DNA of 48,508 bases, from contig CAXXJQ010000001.1 of the NCBI GenBank assembly GCA_963665045.2, positions 1-48,508 of the forward strand, read 5' to 3'. The notes under the pieces were generated by a model, which was not told the DNA's origin, made no database searches, and saw only the letters and a list, made by a program, of their open reading frames with translations. This stretch comes from JAFGRU01 sp016934985 (GTDB lineage Bacteria > Desulfobacterota > Desulfuromonadia > Desulfuromonadales > JAAYDE01). Shown piece after piece: positions 8,198-17,255 of this stretch (the first letter of the stretch is position 1; each line of letters begins with the position of its first letter). The translations under genes and the position numbers were made by a program.

Positions 8198-9173
8198 CTC
8201 TAAAAATTTTAACTAAACGATTAGCATTAAGATACTCTGTTGCAAAGTCAAAACTATATTTTTGAAATTTCTTAGTTCCCTCAACATCGAGACTAAACTC
8301 CATAAGAATGTCAAGAACATTACTTTCATCGGTATATACAAATGGTGGCAACTCACCTGCATTGACCATACTTGACAAGCAGCTACGAGAAAAATAATCT
8401 GCACAATTTAACACGACATTACCCGCAAATAACCCTTCTAAGCTAACTTGATGATAAGCACCAGTAATTATTTCATCAATAGTCAAATGACACGTTTTCC
8501 TAAGCTGAAACAGGGAGTAAGGCGATACTGGCATTCGTGGAGTTATTGCTTCAATTTTTTGGCTTTTGCCAAGAACATTCAGAACATCTTCTAACATTGG
8601 GGAAAATTTAGCATTCCACCTTCCGCCCCTATTATGTAGAGGCGAGAAAAGAACTCTGAGTTTTTCGCCGCGCTCACGCAACCGACAAAAGGGGAATTCT
8701 AGAATCAAGTTGGGCACAGGTCTAAATTTAGGGAAATGCCGTGGCTGGTATTGCCCAACAACCAGGTAAGCGTCAAACTGGATACCCATGTATTGCGACC
8801 GGTCAATATACAAAGGACCTTCCCTTAAGGGACTATGGACTTGATAAACAAACTTAGCACCTATGCCAAGGTCAAGAACTTTGGCCAAAAATTCACTTGG
8901 GATATCATTATGTATATGAAGAATATCAGCCGACCTAATAGCCCTATCAGTTAGGTCCATTATCACCTTATCTGCATTTTTCAGAACAATGGAACCGTGG
9001 CTAAATTTTTGATACAAACCTCCTTTCTCAGGATAATCTTCCAAACAAAAGGCCAGAGATTCAATTCCATTCATGCAAAGAGTCTGTGAAAGTTTTGAAG
9101 GAGCACCAACAAGGGGTGACCTAGAAAAATGGACCACACGGTAGCTATTTTTCAACATGATACCTACATCCAT
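8175..9173 (-). CDS. Glycosyltransferase, GT4/GT1-like
   Basis: About 332 residues. The N-terminus (SYRVVHFSRSPLVGAPSKLS) resembles the first strand and loop of GT-B glycosyltransferases. ADILHIHND near residue 85 and KFVYQVHSPL near residue 110 are common in this group. A donor-binding-type region is visible at ITGAYHQVSLEGLFAGNVVL, where the S-L-E-G glutamate corresponds to the conserved E of the EX7E motif. The protein is therefore probably a cytoplasmic capsule-chain glycosyltransferase with unknown sugar. The ATG at 9173 and another at 9158 are both plausible starts. A TTG at 9179 is less likely. The gene overlaps the 3' end of the upstream 689-codon gene. Confidence 0.65.
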   Translation of the reverse strand: MDVGIMLKNSYRVVHFSRSPLVGAPSKLSQTLCMNGIESLAFCLEDYPEKGGLYQKFSHGSIVLKNADKVIMDLTDRAIRSADILHIHNDIPSEFLAKVLDLGIGAKFVYQVHSPLREGPLYIDRSQYMGIQFDAYLVVGQYQPRHFPKFRPVPNLILEFPFCRLRERGEKLRVLFSPLHNRGGRWNAKFSPMLEDVLNVLGKSQKIEAITPRMPVSPYSLFQLRKTCHLTIDEIITGAYHQVSLEGLFAGNVVLNCADYFSRSCLSSMVNAGELPPFVYTDESNVLDILMEFSLDVEGTKKFQKYSFDFATEYLNANRLVKIFRDVYEKII

Positions 9174-11214
9174 CCTCAAGGCTAAAAAGAAGAAGGTTTT
9201 TTAATGCGGCACTATCCACCTCTGCTTTTTGACATAAGGTTTTATATTTTAGATATACGCTCTCCTTTAAATATAAATTCTTAATATTCTTTGATAAACT
9301 TCTAATATAGTCTTCGAAATATTCAAAATTTCCAAACATATGTTTATATAAAATTATTAATCCATCATATCTATTAACGTCGAAATTCATAATTTCATCA
9401 TAAAATTTCAATTCTCCAAAAACAGGAATTAATAAATCTGGATATTTATTTATAGATTCCTGAACATATCTTCTAATATTTATTGAAAGCTCATATATGT
9501 CAGAGTAATAATATATTTTTCTTAAATAAATATCTTCATTTTTATAAAAATTATCGTTTTTTATAATTATACAGTCAAACTTTTTTAATTTATCAACATC
9601 TATTATATTAGAATTATATTTATTTACATATACAACATTTAAAAAAGGGTTAGAATAACGAATTGCTTCGGAAAGTGAACAGCTTTGATTATCAAACACA
9701 AAAATATTTTTATATAAGGAGAGTTTCAATTTGTTAATACAATCAATATTATTTATTATGTCAAGAGTAGAACAATCATTTAAAATTTCAGGGAAAACCC
9801 CAATAAGTAATTTATCTTTTTTAAGTGGACTGAAATCGTCAAATAAGTAAATTTTTTCTAGAAGCTCATTATAATGACCACTCTTAAATTTTTGATCTGG
9901 AAATAAAAAGCCAGTTCTATAGGAAGAAAAATTGGAAGATGGCTCACTAAAACATATTTTGCCATTAGGATAGACTTGAAAGAAATCTCCTCCATTATCC
10001 AACGTTTCCTTTTTGGATTTATCTTGCTTTTGGTAAGATTCCTGTTTTGAAACAGCAATTTTACCTGTTCGTTTTCGGATCATGTCAAGAAAAAATTTAA
10101 CCGGGTGATGCACTAGCTTTCTAAATTTTCTCCTTAATGAACTTTTTTTAAAGGACATGGAATATCCCTTCATTCTTTCAACAGATAAAAGAAACTGATT
10201 TACATCTATTCTTGGCTTGATTTCTTGCGCAATGTTCTGCATCTCTCCATTTAATATCCCCCGAATTCCCTTCAAGTACAGATCATTGATATTGTGGATA
10301 TTTCTTATGATTTCTGCTTTATCGGCCTCACCTTCATTAAGAGCAGTGTGGATACAAGCTTCAGCGCTTTTGATGTCCCATGGTTCTGCCAGCTTGATAA
10401 AATGGTTGTCAAAATATTCCCCAATACCACACTGTTTCCATGTAACAAGTTTAGCCCCTAAAGCAATAGCTTCACCTCCCACTGATGAAAAGGTCTCAAA
10501 GAGACTTGGAACAAAGCAAATTTTACTCTGCCGCAAAACCGTTTCTCCAACATCTCCTCTGAAAACCTTAATATTCCTTGGTAAATCAGCCCCCCCCCTG
10601 GAAGGCTCTGATTTGTCTGTTACCAAGGCAAACCGTAACAACCTATTCCTTTCAGCAAGTTTCAAAAAAAAATGAATTCCTTTGAATTCCTGCCATCGTC
10701 CTATAAAGACTATATCAAAAAGAAATTTATTATACTTAATATCCTTTTTATCAATTGGGTTCGGAAAAACCCGACAATGATTAAAATCAAAAAACTTTTT
10801 GGAAAGGTCCCTTCCTATTATTGAAGGAGAAGATAAAAATCTCGCTTTTGAAATTTCGTCTTGTTCCAATTGTTTTGCTTTTAAATCGACCGGTTTTCCC
10901 TCAAGAAAGGAACCGATGACTTTAGAAAAATGCAACCTAATATGGATATTAATATTTTTATCGACAAACTTAGTAGCTGCCAAAGTCTCAGGAGCTTCTA
11001 AAGTAATTATTTCTCTTTGATTTTCTTCAACATATCTAGCGACCCTTTTTCTAAAACATTCTATTTTTTCATCAATGTTTTTAACGATTAAAAAAGGCGT
11101 AATTTGATCCAGTTCTTTTAATAATTTTAAAGAAACCTTAGTATAGGAAGTAACCCCTTTATAAGGTGAACCAAAAGGGTCAACTATGACATACTTCCTC
11201 TTTATTATTTCCAT
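9145..11214 (-). CDS. Two-part protein: GT4 glycosyltransferase plus unknown AT-rich C-terminal domain
   Basis: The protein has 689 residues. The first 340 or so look like a GT4 glycosyltransferase: IVFIGRWQEFKGIHFFLKLA is the usual start of the donor domain, and CFVPSLFETFSSVGGEAIAL holds the EX7E-type motif that binds nucleotide sugar. A basic linker follows (SLRRKFRKLVHHPVKFFLDM). The last 300 residues are rich in N, K, I and Y and match no fold I know, apart from alternating predicted strands and helices that could be a second GT-B-like unit. The DNA of that half is even more AT-rich than its surroundings. The start at 11214 lies 9 bases after the kpsD stop. It probably builds the capsule repeat unit; a bifunctional polymerase is a possibility. 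Confidence 0.65.
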   Translation of the reverse strand: MEIIKRKYVIVDPFGSPYKGVTSYTKVSLKLLKELDQITPFLIVKNIDEKIECFRKRVARYVEENQREIITLEAPETLAATKFVDKNINIHIRLHFSKVIGSFLEGKPVDLKAKQLEQDEISKARFLSSPSIIGRDLSKKFFDFNHCRVFPNPIDKKDIKYNKFLFDIVFIGRWQEFKGIHFFLKLAERNRLLRFALVTDKSEPSRGGADLPRNIKVFRGDVGETVLRQSKICFVPSLFETFSSVGGEAIALGAKLVTWKQCGIGEYFDNHFIKLAEPWDIKSAEACIHTALNEGEADKAEIIRNIHNINDLYLKGIRGILNGEMQNIAQEIKPRIDVNQFLLSVERMKGYSMSFKKSSLRRKFRKLVHHPVKFFLDMIRKRTGKIAVSKQESYQKQDKSKKETLDNGGDFFQVYPNGKICFSEPSSNFSSYRTGFLFPDQKFKSGHYNELLEKIYLFDDFSPLKKDKLLIGVFPEILNDCSTLDIINNIDCINKLKLSLYKNIFVFDNQSCSLSEAIRYSNPFLNVVYVNKYNSNIIDVDKLKKFDCIIIKNDNFYKNEDIYLRKIYYYSDIYELSINIRRYVQESINKYPDLLIPVFGELKFYDEIMNFDVNRYDGLIILYKHMFGNFEYFEDYIRSLSKNIKNLYLKESVYLKYKTLCQKAEVDSAALKNLLLFSLEDGCRYHVEK

Positions 11215-11223
11215 CTCTTTTTT

Positions 11224-12852
11224 TTAAATTCTAAGAATAACGCTCGTTGACACAGCAATCCTATAGAGAATTTCAGCGATATCTTTGGTGACCTGCAAAA
11301 AGTTTGTGGGAACTTTCGGAAGAACCATGATCTCATCACCAGGTCTAATTTCCGTATGACTGCCTGAAAAAGCCTCACCATTAGCTCTAACAACCAATAT
11401 TCGATCATCGTCAGCGCGCTGGGTAAGTCCGCCCGCACGATCGATATAATATTGCAGCCGTTTGCTCTTCTGAAATACCACCCCTCTGGGCATCAAAACT
11501 TCGCCATTAATTAAAACAATATCGGTTTTTTTAGGGATTACGATAACATCTCCATCTTCAAGAAAAACATCCTTCAGAGTGCCCTCTACGCTGACCACCA
11601 TTCTTCCTTCAGGCTCAACCTCAGCGGCCCTCTCGACGAAACCCTGCACCATTTTAACCTGCTGCGCTTGTATCCGAGCTTCCTCTTCGGACACGGCGGA
11701 GGTACTCAAAACGCTTGATTCCAATCGTTGGAGCGAGTCTTGGAGGGCCTGCTTCTGGCGAAGGACCACGCTCTTTCTTTTCAAATATACGGATGAAATA
11801 TCAGACAACTCTTGGTCGACTGGAATATTATTTAATATTTCGATCAGGGTTACATTTTGGGGAACGACCATGGCCTGAGGGCCTTTATGTTGGCCATCAA
11901 TGTTTATAAGTTGATAATTCTGAGGAACGCCAATCTGAAAAAAGGCAAGATCACCATCTTGCATGGAAAAACCGCCAAAAGCTTTAAGGGGCATGTATGT
12001 GGAAAAAGGCTTTCCTTGCCTCATTCCCTGAACCAGGACATGGGTTGCCTTGGCGGATGGCTTGGCCAGGGCCAAGACCTCCCTCCCACTGGCGGGTATA
12101 TTTTTAAACTCGAAAGAAGCGGGATTTTTGACCTCTCCCTGGACGGAAACCAATGGGTATTGGCGATTAACCAGGACCGTGTCTCCATCGTGGAGCTGGA
12201 TTTGGGGCAGAAACCCATCCAAAAGAAAGCTGTACAAATCAACTGATACCAGCTTTTCACCTTTACGCAGAATATCAATCTGACGAAATGTCCCCAGATT
12301 GGGGTCAATCCCCTGCGCCATATCGATGAAGTTCAAAACACTGTAGCTGGCGAAGCCACTATAGCGACCCGGACTGTTCACAGCTCCGGTTACAAAAACA
12401 GATATGGGGTGGGTCCCTAAAAGATCAGTATAAATATGAACATTATCGGTATACGCAGAGCCAAGAGCCTGTCGTACGTGATCTGTCAACGCCGCGAAAT
12501 GGACACCTTGAACCTTGACCGGCCCGACCTTAGGTAAAAAGATATTGCCCTGGTTATCTACCGTTAATTTCCCCTGGAATTCGACTTGCCCCCAAATATA
12601 AACGGCGATCTCATCCCCAGGTGTGATCCGGTACTGAGGGTTTAATCCCGTTCGTTTATCAGCACCGAATTGTCCCTGAAACAAATCAGTACCAAAAGGA
12701 GACAACGGATTATTCTTTGTCGAGGGAACCCCTTTTTTCTCCGATTCGTTTTTTGTTTCCTCTGCATGGGAAAGAACTCCGCCAAACAGCAAAATGAAAC
12801 AAATAAAAAGGGCAATCTTTCCAAATCCAGCTTGTTTTTCCATTGCCTTCAT
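11224..12852 (-). CDS. kpsD: Polysaccharide export outer-membrane/periplasmic protein (KpsD/Wza type, SLBB domains)
   Basis: The 542-residue protein has a signal peptide (GKIALFICFILLFGG, cleavage likely after SHA near residue 30). A poly-export domain starts at YRITPGDEIAVYIWGQV near residue 75. It is followed by several SLBB-type units (VFVTGAVNSPGRY, VSVQGEVKNPASF, VLINGEVLMPRGVVFQ). This is the layout of KpsD, the periplasmic/outer-membrane part of ABC-dependent capsule export, which carries polymer from the inner-membrane complex to the surface. The ATG at 12852 follows an AAAGGA-type binding site. The next gene starts 9 bases after the stop. A gap of 212 bases separates it from kpsE upstream; I saw no promoter there. 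Confidence 0.88.
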   Translation of the reverse strand: MKAMEKQAGFGKIALFICFILLFGGVLSHAEETKNESEKKGVPSTKNNPLSPFGTDLFQGQFGADKRTGLNPQYRITPGDEIAVYIWGQVEFQGKLTVDNQGNIFLPKVGPVKVQGVHFAALTDHVRQALGSAYTDNVHIYTDLLGTHPISVFVTGAVNSPGRYSGFASYSVLNFIDMAQGIDPNLGTFRQIDILRKGEKLVSVDLYSFLLDGFLPQIQLHDGDTVLVNRQYPLVSVQGEVKNPASFEFKNIPASGREVLALAKPSAKATHVLVQGMRQGKPFSTYMPLKAFGGFSMQDGDLAFFQIGVPQNYQLINIDGQHKGPQAMVVPQNVTLIEILNNIPVDQELSDISSVYLKRKSVVLRQKQALQDSLQRLESSVLSTSAVSEEEARIQAQQVKMVQGFVERAAEVEPEGRMVVSVEGTLKDVFLEDGDVIVIPKKTDIVLINGEVLMPRGVVFQKSKRLQYYIDRAGGLTQRADDDRILVVRANGEAFSGSHTEIRPGDEIMVLPKVPTNFLQVTKDIAEILYRIAVSTSVILRI

Positions 12853-13064
12853 CTTACATTTCCTTTACTTGAACCTGCGTCCATGGGTCAGGGACGGGAA
12901 AAGAGTGTTAGTGCTTGGCCTGAATAAGTATTTCAAAAATCCGAGGGGCACCCATAGGTTCATCGGTGATTTTTGGAATCCTATGGCAGGTCAATGGCTT
13001 GCACTATTGCCGGTTCATGATTCACGGCTTCAGGTTAGTACAAGCGAAACTATCAGGCAATAAG

Positions 13065-14201
13065 CTAAAATTGATGTTCTTTAATAGCCGAAATGAGCAA
13101 TCCAATTACCGCATACCCTACTATGCAGACACCAAATACAGTTGATATTTTCAACCAGAAATTGGGCTCCAATGCCTCATCAGGATAGCTCGGTTCCACA
13201 ACCCGCAAAAGATATTTGCTTTTTCTCTGGGCATCATTTCTCGCTAAGTCGAGTCCCGCCAAAGCGACCTTCAGCTTTTCCTGAGCCAAATGTTTTTTCA
13301 GACTCAACTCCTCAAACTCCTGGAGAATCTCGGCAAGAGATCTTTTTGACTCCCCAATCAGCAGTTTTTCATGGGCATTGATCTGCTGGTTAATCGCATT
13401 AATTTTATTTTTTATCGCTAAAAAATCAGAGCTGTTCTCTCTCATATACGCTTTGGCTTGCTGAAACTCAATCTTGGCGCCAATGAGCTTGGAATACAAC
13501 TCCTGAATCAAGCTGAGAATCCCGCCCGTGGACTGACTCGGATCAAGGTAGTGATACTTTCTTTGTAAAGACCACAGTCCATTGTTCGCTTGAGAAACAT
13601 AACCTTCTGCCTCCTCAACTTCTTTTTTTGAGAAAGCAACGGCATCGTGCTGAATTCGGTGAGACAACCGGTTGACAAAAAACTCTGCATTTTCAAGGAT
13701 ATGGTTGGCAATGAGTTGGGAATCTTGAGGGGAAAAGGCTCTTATTTCGAGGTTGGAAACACCGGAAGGGGCATCGACACGAACATTGACCATACTTTTA
13801 AAGTAGTCAAAAAACTCCTCATCAGTACAGTCCTTTTTTAGTCTTGAGACAAAATCTACCGTTGGCTTGCTGTAAAGACTTTTTAGTAAAAGTTCCTCCT
13901 GCAGTTTATTCAGCATCGCCCGGGAAAGTATAAACTCGCGAACCAGTTCTGAATCGCCTGCATGAGTTCCGCTGACCGCCGAGGAAAAAAGCTCCCCGAG
14001 CGTTGACGCTTTGGTCTGGCCTGCAGACCTGACAGAAAATTTGCAGAACGATATGTATACATCAGAGGCCATCAGTCCAAAATAAAGCGCCGAAATAACG
14101 ACCGGTAAGCCCACAAAAATAATCAATTTCCGCCAGGGTCCGTTTTCCAAAACCGTGTTAATAAAAAACCCCTTTGATGTCTCGTCGCTTTTTGCGTCCA
14201 A
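13065..14201 (-). CDS. kpsE: Capsule export inner-membrane polysaccharide co-polymerase KpsE
   Basis: The protein has 378 residues. A membrane segment near residues 27-47 (LIIFVGLPVVISALYFG) is followed by a long periplasmic region with helical, coiled-coil character (KKEVEEAEGYVSQANNGLWS). A second membrane segment lies at the C-terminus (FGVCIVGYAVIGLLI). SVRSAG after the first segment and PSYPDEALEPNFWLK before the second match the KpsE/CtrB/BexC family, which links the KpsMT exporter to KpsD. Translation must begin at the TTG at 14201, because the next in-frame ATG lies after the first membrane segment. It follows the small lipoprotein gene by 30 bases. Confidence 0.88.
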   Translation of the reverse strand: MDAKSDETSKGFFINTVLENGPWRKLIIFVGLPVVISALYFGLMASDVYISFCKFSVRSAGQTKASTLGELFSSAVSGTHAGDSELVREFILSRAMLNKLQEELLLKSLYSKPTVDFVSRLKKDCTDEEFFDYFKSMVNVRVDAPSGVSNLEIRAFSPQDSQLIANHILENAEFFVNRLSHRIQHDAVAFSKKEVEEAEGYVSQANNGLWSLQRKYHYLDPSQSTGGILSLIQELYSKLIGAKIEFQQAKAYMRENSSDFLAIKNKINAINQQINAHEKLLIGESKRSLAEILQEFEELSLKKHLAQEKLKVALAGLDLARNDAQRKSKYLLRVVEPSYPDEALEPNFWLKISTVFGVCIVGYAVIGLLISAIKEHQF

Positions 14202-14231
14202 TTTTTACCCCATTTACAGCATGGCTTTTAG

Positions 14232-14603
14232 CTAATTTAACTTCCTGACCGGCATCCAACGGCCAGAGGTCTTTTGACAAGCCAAAAAGTCCTGGTCGAT
14301 AGTGGAAATTTTATACACACGACATACCCGTCCAGTCGCGGAATAATACTCCTTTTCAATTTCGAGCCACAAGGAACCCGTTTCCTCATCGCTCGAGACT
14401 CTCTCCACTTGACCCGGTTGCGCTTTGGCAAGGACCTCTTCAACACCGGCAATCGGCCAGTTCAGCCCAACATCCACCGGGTCTGTCTTGATTTCTTTTT
14501 GGCTTGCCAAGTTTGAAAATGTATTCCCGGCGCAAGACAACAGTAAAAACCCAATAGCTAAAAATATCAGGAGGTTAAAAAAGTATTGGCAAGAATGCTT
14601 CAT
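14232..14603 (-). CDS. Small lipoprotein with RT0821-type surface-antigen motif
   Basis: From the ATG at 14603 the protein has 123 residues. A lipoprotein signal peptide ends in LLLSCAGN, with the lipid-bearing Cys in that lipobox. The mature part ends with a motif around SATGRVCRVYK and ACQKTSGRWMPV, resembling the C-terminal region of RT0821/Lpp0805-type surface proteins, where the two cysteines could pair. It lies 7 bases after cysQ and 30 before kpsE on the same strand, so it is probably made together with the sulfation and capsule genes. A role in anchoring or organising the envelope at the export site is plausible but unproven. Confidence 0.7.
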   Translation of the reverse strand: MKHSCQYFFNLLIFLAIGFLLLSCAGNTFSNLASQKEIKTDPVDVGLNWPIAGVEEVLAKAQPGQVERVSSDEETGSLWLEIEKEYYSATGRVCRVYKISTIDQDFLACQKTSGRWMPVRKLN

Positions 14604-14610
14604 AAGGATA

Positions 14611-15369
14611 TCAGGCCCCCCTGGCAACGAAGTACGGATTCAACAAATCCCTTTTGTTATAATCAAGGGGCTTCCCCTGCAACGTTTCGACAACCCCACC
14701 GGCACTTTCCACGATGGCCTGGCCAGCGCCTGTATCCCACTCCATGGTCGGCCCCAAACGGGGATAGATATCCGCCTCCCCTTCTGCAACCGCACATAAT
14801 TTAAGGGAACTGCCGACGGAAACGGTTTTTCCAACATTGAGGTTTTTCAGGAAAGTTTCAAGTTCCAGCGATGGGTGGGAACGGCTCATGACCACGGTGA
14901 GGTCGGAAGCAGGGTCAAAGGGGCGGCAGGAAATCCTGCGCTCTTTTTCTTCTTTTTCCCGGACCCAGCTCCCCTGTCCCAATTGCCCAAAATAGGTCTT
15001 GTCCCGTACCGGGACATGAATGACCCCGAGGATCGGCTTGTGTCCCTCAATCAGGGAAATATTGACGGTAAATTCGCCGTTTTTCTTGATAAATTCCTTG
15101 GTTCCGTCAAGAGGGTCGACGAGCCAGAAACGTTCCCAGTTCCTGCGAACCTCATAGGGAATATCCTTTCCCTCTTCAGAGAGGATGGGGATATCGGGTG
15201 TAAGCTGCTCCAGCTCCCGCACAATGATCCGGTGGGCGGCCCGGTCGGCGGCGGTCAGGGGCGAACGGTCGTCCTTGATCTCCACCTCAACATCCCCCTG
15301 ATAGACCTCGAGGATGGCCTCCCCGGCCTTTCGAGCGATACGGCAAATTTCTTTGATATCGATGTTCAT
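14611..15369 (-). CDS. cysQ: 3'(2'),5'-bisphosphate nucleotidase CysQ
   Basis: The 252-residue enzyme hydrolyses adenosine 3',5'-bisphosphate (PAP), the product left by PAPS-dependent sulfotransferases, to AMP and phosphate. The metal-binding motifs of the inositol-monophosphatase superfamily are present: SEEGKD near residue 64, DPLDGTKEF near residue 85, and WDTGAGQAIVESAGG near residue 212. Its length is normal. The ATG overlaps the cysNC stop by 4 bases. Placement between the PAPS-forming genes and a capsule locus with two sulfotransferases suggests it drives sulfation forward by removing the inhibitory by-product. Confidence 0.93.
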   Translation of the reverse strand: MNIDIKEICRIARKAGEAILEVYQGDVEVEIKDDRSPLTAADRAAHRIIVRELEQLTPDIPILSEEGKDIPYEVRRNWERFWLVDPLDGTKEFIKKNGEFTVNISLIEGHKPILGVIHVPVRDKTYFGQLGQGSWVREKEEKERRISCRPFDPASDLTVVMSRSHPSLELETFLKNLNVGKTVSVGSSLKLCAVAEGEADIYPRLGPTMEWDTGAGQAIVESAGGVVETLQGKPLDYNKRDLLNPYFVARGA

Positions 15370-17255
15370 CGGTTCAAAACCATCTTTACAATACGCTCGG
15401 CGGCTTCTTCCGGAGCTTCGCGGTCACCTTGGACTTCCACTTCGCACTCCTCCGGAGGTTCATAACCTGAATCGATACCGGTGAAATTTTTCAACTGGCC
15501 GGAACGGGCTTTCCTATAGAGACCCTTGGGATCGCGCTCCTCGCAGACATCAAGGGGCGTATTGACGAAAATTTCAATAAATTCACCCTCATTTAGAAGC
15601 TCCCGTGCCAGACGGCGCTCCGCCTTGAAAGGAGAGATGAAAGAGACCAGGACAATCATCCCGGCATCGACAAACAGCTTGCCGGTTTCGGCAATACGGC
15701 GGATGTTCTCGACCCGGTCGGCATCGGTAAAGCCAAGATCGCGGTTGAGGCCATGGCGAATGTTGTCGCCATCCAGAAGATAAGTGTGCTTGCCGAGGGA
15801 GAACAACCGTTTTTCCACCAGATTGGCAATGGTCGACTTGCCGGCCCCGGACAACCCGGTGAACCACAGCACACAGGGCTTCTGCCCTTTGAGATCGGCC
15901 CGCGCATCTTTGTCGATGTCCAGACTCTGCCAGTGGAGATTACTGGAGCGGCGCAGGGCAAAGTCGATCATGCCGGCACCGACGGTGGCATTGGTGAGCC
16001 GGTCGATGAAAATGAAGTTACCGGTCCCGCGGTTTTCCGCATAGGGATCAAAAGCGATGGAGGAGCCGGCCATCAGGTTGCAGACACCCACTTCGTTCAA
16101 TTCGAGGGTTTTGCCGGGCTCCAGGTTGAGGGTGTTGATATTGACCTTGTGCTTGAGGGCGCTGACCTGAACCGGGATGGTGCGGGCGCCGCTCTTCAGC
16201 AGATAACTGCGCCCCGGCAGCAGAGGATCCTCATGCATCCACACCACATGAGCCTCGAACTGATCGGCAAAGGTGCAGGAAGCTTCGGGGGTGGCCAGCA
16301 TGTCTCCGCGGCTGACGTCGATCTCGCGGTCGAGGGTCAGGGTAATCGACTGGCCGGCAATGCCCTCCTCAAGGTCGCCGTCCATGGTGACTATTCTCTC
16401 CACCCGGGCCTGCTGGCCCGATGCGGTAACCATCACCCCATCGCCGGGTCGAATTAGCCCTGAGGCAATGGTTCCTGAAAACCCCCGGAACTTCTGGTCG
16501 GGGCGATTGACCCACTGGACGGGTAGCCTGAATGGCCAACTCAGAGCATCGTCTTCCACCCTTACCGTTTCAAGATAATTCATCAGGGTCAAACCCTGAT
16601 ACCACCGGGTGTTGAAACCGGGCTCCAGAACATTGTCCCCCCGCAAGGCGGAGATAGGGATCACAACAATTTCATCGAAACCAAGCTGGCTGGCAAAGGT
16701 CTCATAATCCTGTTTGATTTTTTCAAAGGTGGACTGGCTGTAATCCATCAGGTCCATCTTGTTGATGGCCACCACCACTTTTCTGATACCGACCAGAGAG
16801 ACCAGATAGCTGTGCCGTTTGGTCTGGGCCAGCACCCCTTTGCGGGCGTCGACCAGTATGACCGCGACCCCGGCGGTTGAAGCCCCGGTAACCATATTGC
16901 GGGTATACTGCTCATGTCCAGGGGTATCGGCGACGATGAATTTGCGCTTGTCGGTGGAAAAGAAACGGTAGGCCACATCGATGGTGATACCCTGCTCGCG
17001 CTCGGCCTGAAGGCCATCCAGCAGCAGGGCGAAGTCGATGTCGTCCCCCTGGGTCCCGATGCGCTTGCTGTCAGCCGCCAAAGCCGCCAGATGGTCCTCG
17101 AAAATCAGCTTGGTGTCCCACAGCAGGCGGCCGATCAGGGTGCTTTTGCCGTCATCGACGCTGCCGCAGGTGATGAAGCGCAGCATCCCCTTCTTTTCCT
17201 GGGCATCCAGATAAGCATCGATATCGGTGGCAATCAAACTGGAAGCATGTGCCAT
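15366..17255 (-). CDS. cysNC: Bifunctional sulfate adenylyltransferase subunit 1 / adenylylsulfate kinase (CysNC)
   Basis: The 629-residue protein fuses the regulatory GTPase of ATP sulfurylase (CysN) to APS kinase (CysC). CysN part: P-loop GSVDDGKST at residues 31-39, then DTPGHEQYTRNM and NKMDLMDYS, as in EF-Tu-like GTPases. CysC part from about residue 450: P-loop GLSGAGKST, GDNIRHGLNRDLGFT for substrate binding, FISPFKAER, and RKARSGQLKNFTGIDSGYEPP. All key residues are intact. With CysD it converts sulfate to APS and then PAPS in the cytoplasm. The start overlaps the cysD stop by 1 base and the stop overlaps cysQ. The same fusion serves sulfated Nod factors (NodQ) and sulfated polysaccharides in other bacteria. 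Confidence 0.95.
   Translation of the reverse strand: MAHASSLIATDIDAYLDAQEKKGMLRFITCGSVDDGKSTLIGRLLWDTKLIFEDHLAALAADSKRIGTQGDDIDFALLLDGLQAEREQGITIDVAYRFFSTDKRKFIVADTPGHEQYTRNMVTGASTAGVAVILVDARKGVLAQTKRHSYLVSLVGIRKVVVAINKMDLMDYSQSTFEKIKQDYETFASQLGFDEIVVIPISALRGDNVLEPGFNTRWYQGLTLMNYLETVRVEDDALSWPFRLPVQWVNRPDQKFRGFSGTIASGLIRPGDGVMVTASGQQARVERIVTMDGDLEEGIAGQSITLTLDREIDVSRGDMLATPEASCTFADQFEAHVVWMHEDPLLPGRSYLLKSGARTIPVQVSALKHKVNINTLNLEPGKTLELNEVGVCNLMAGSSIAFDPYAENRGTGNFIFIDRLTNATVGAGMIDFALRRSSNLHWQSLDIDKDARADLKGQKPCVLWFTGLSGAGKSTIANLVEKRLFSLGKHTYLLDGDNIRHGLNRDLGFTDADRVENIRRIAETGKLFVDAGMIVLVSFISPFKAERRLARELLNEGEFIEIFVNTPLDVCEERDPKGLYRKARSGQLKNFTGIDSGYEPPEECEVEVQGDREAPEEAAERIVKMVLNR

Noticed and set aside
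15753..16457. A 234-codon plus-strand frame opposite cysNC
   Set aside because: It lies antisense to conserved GTPase and APS-kinase motifs and has no motif of its own.
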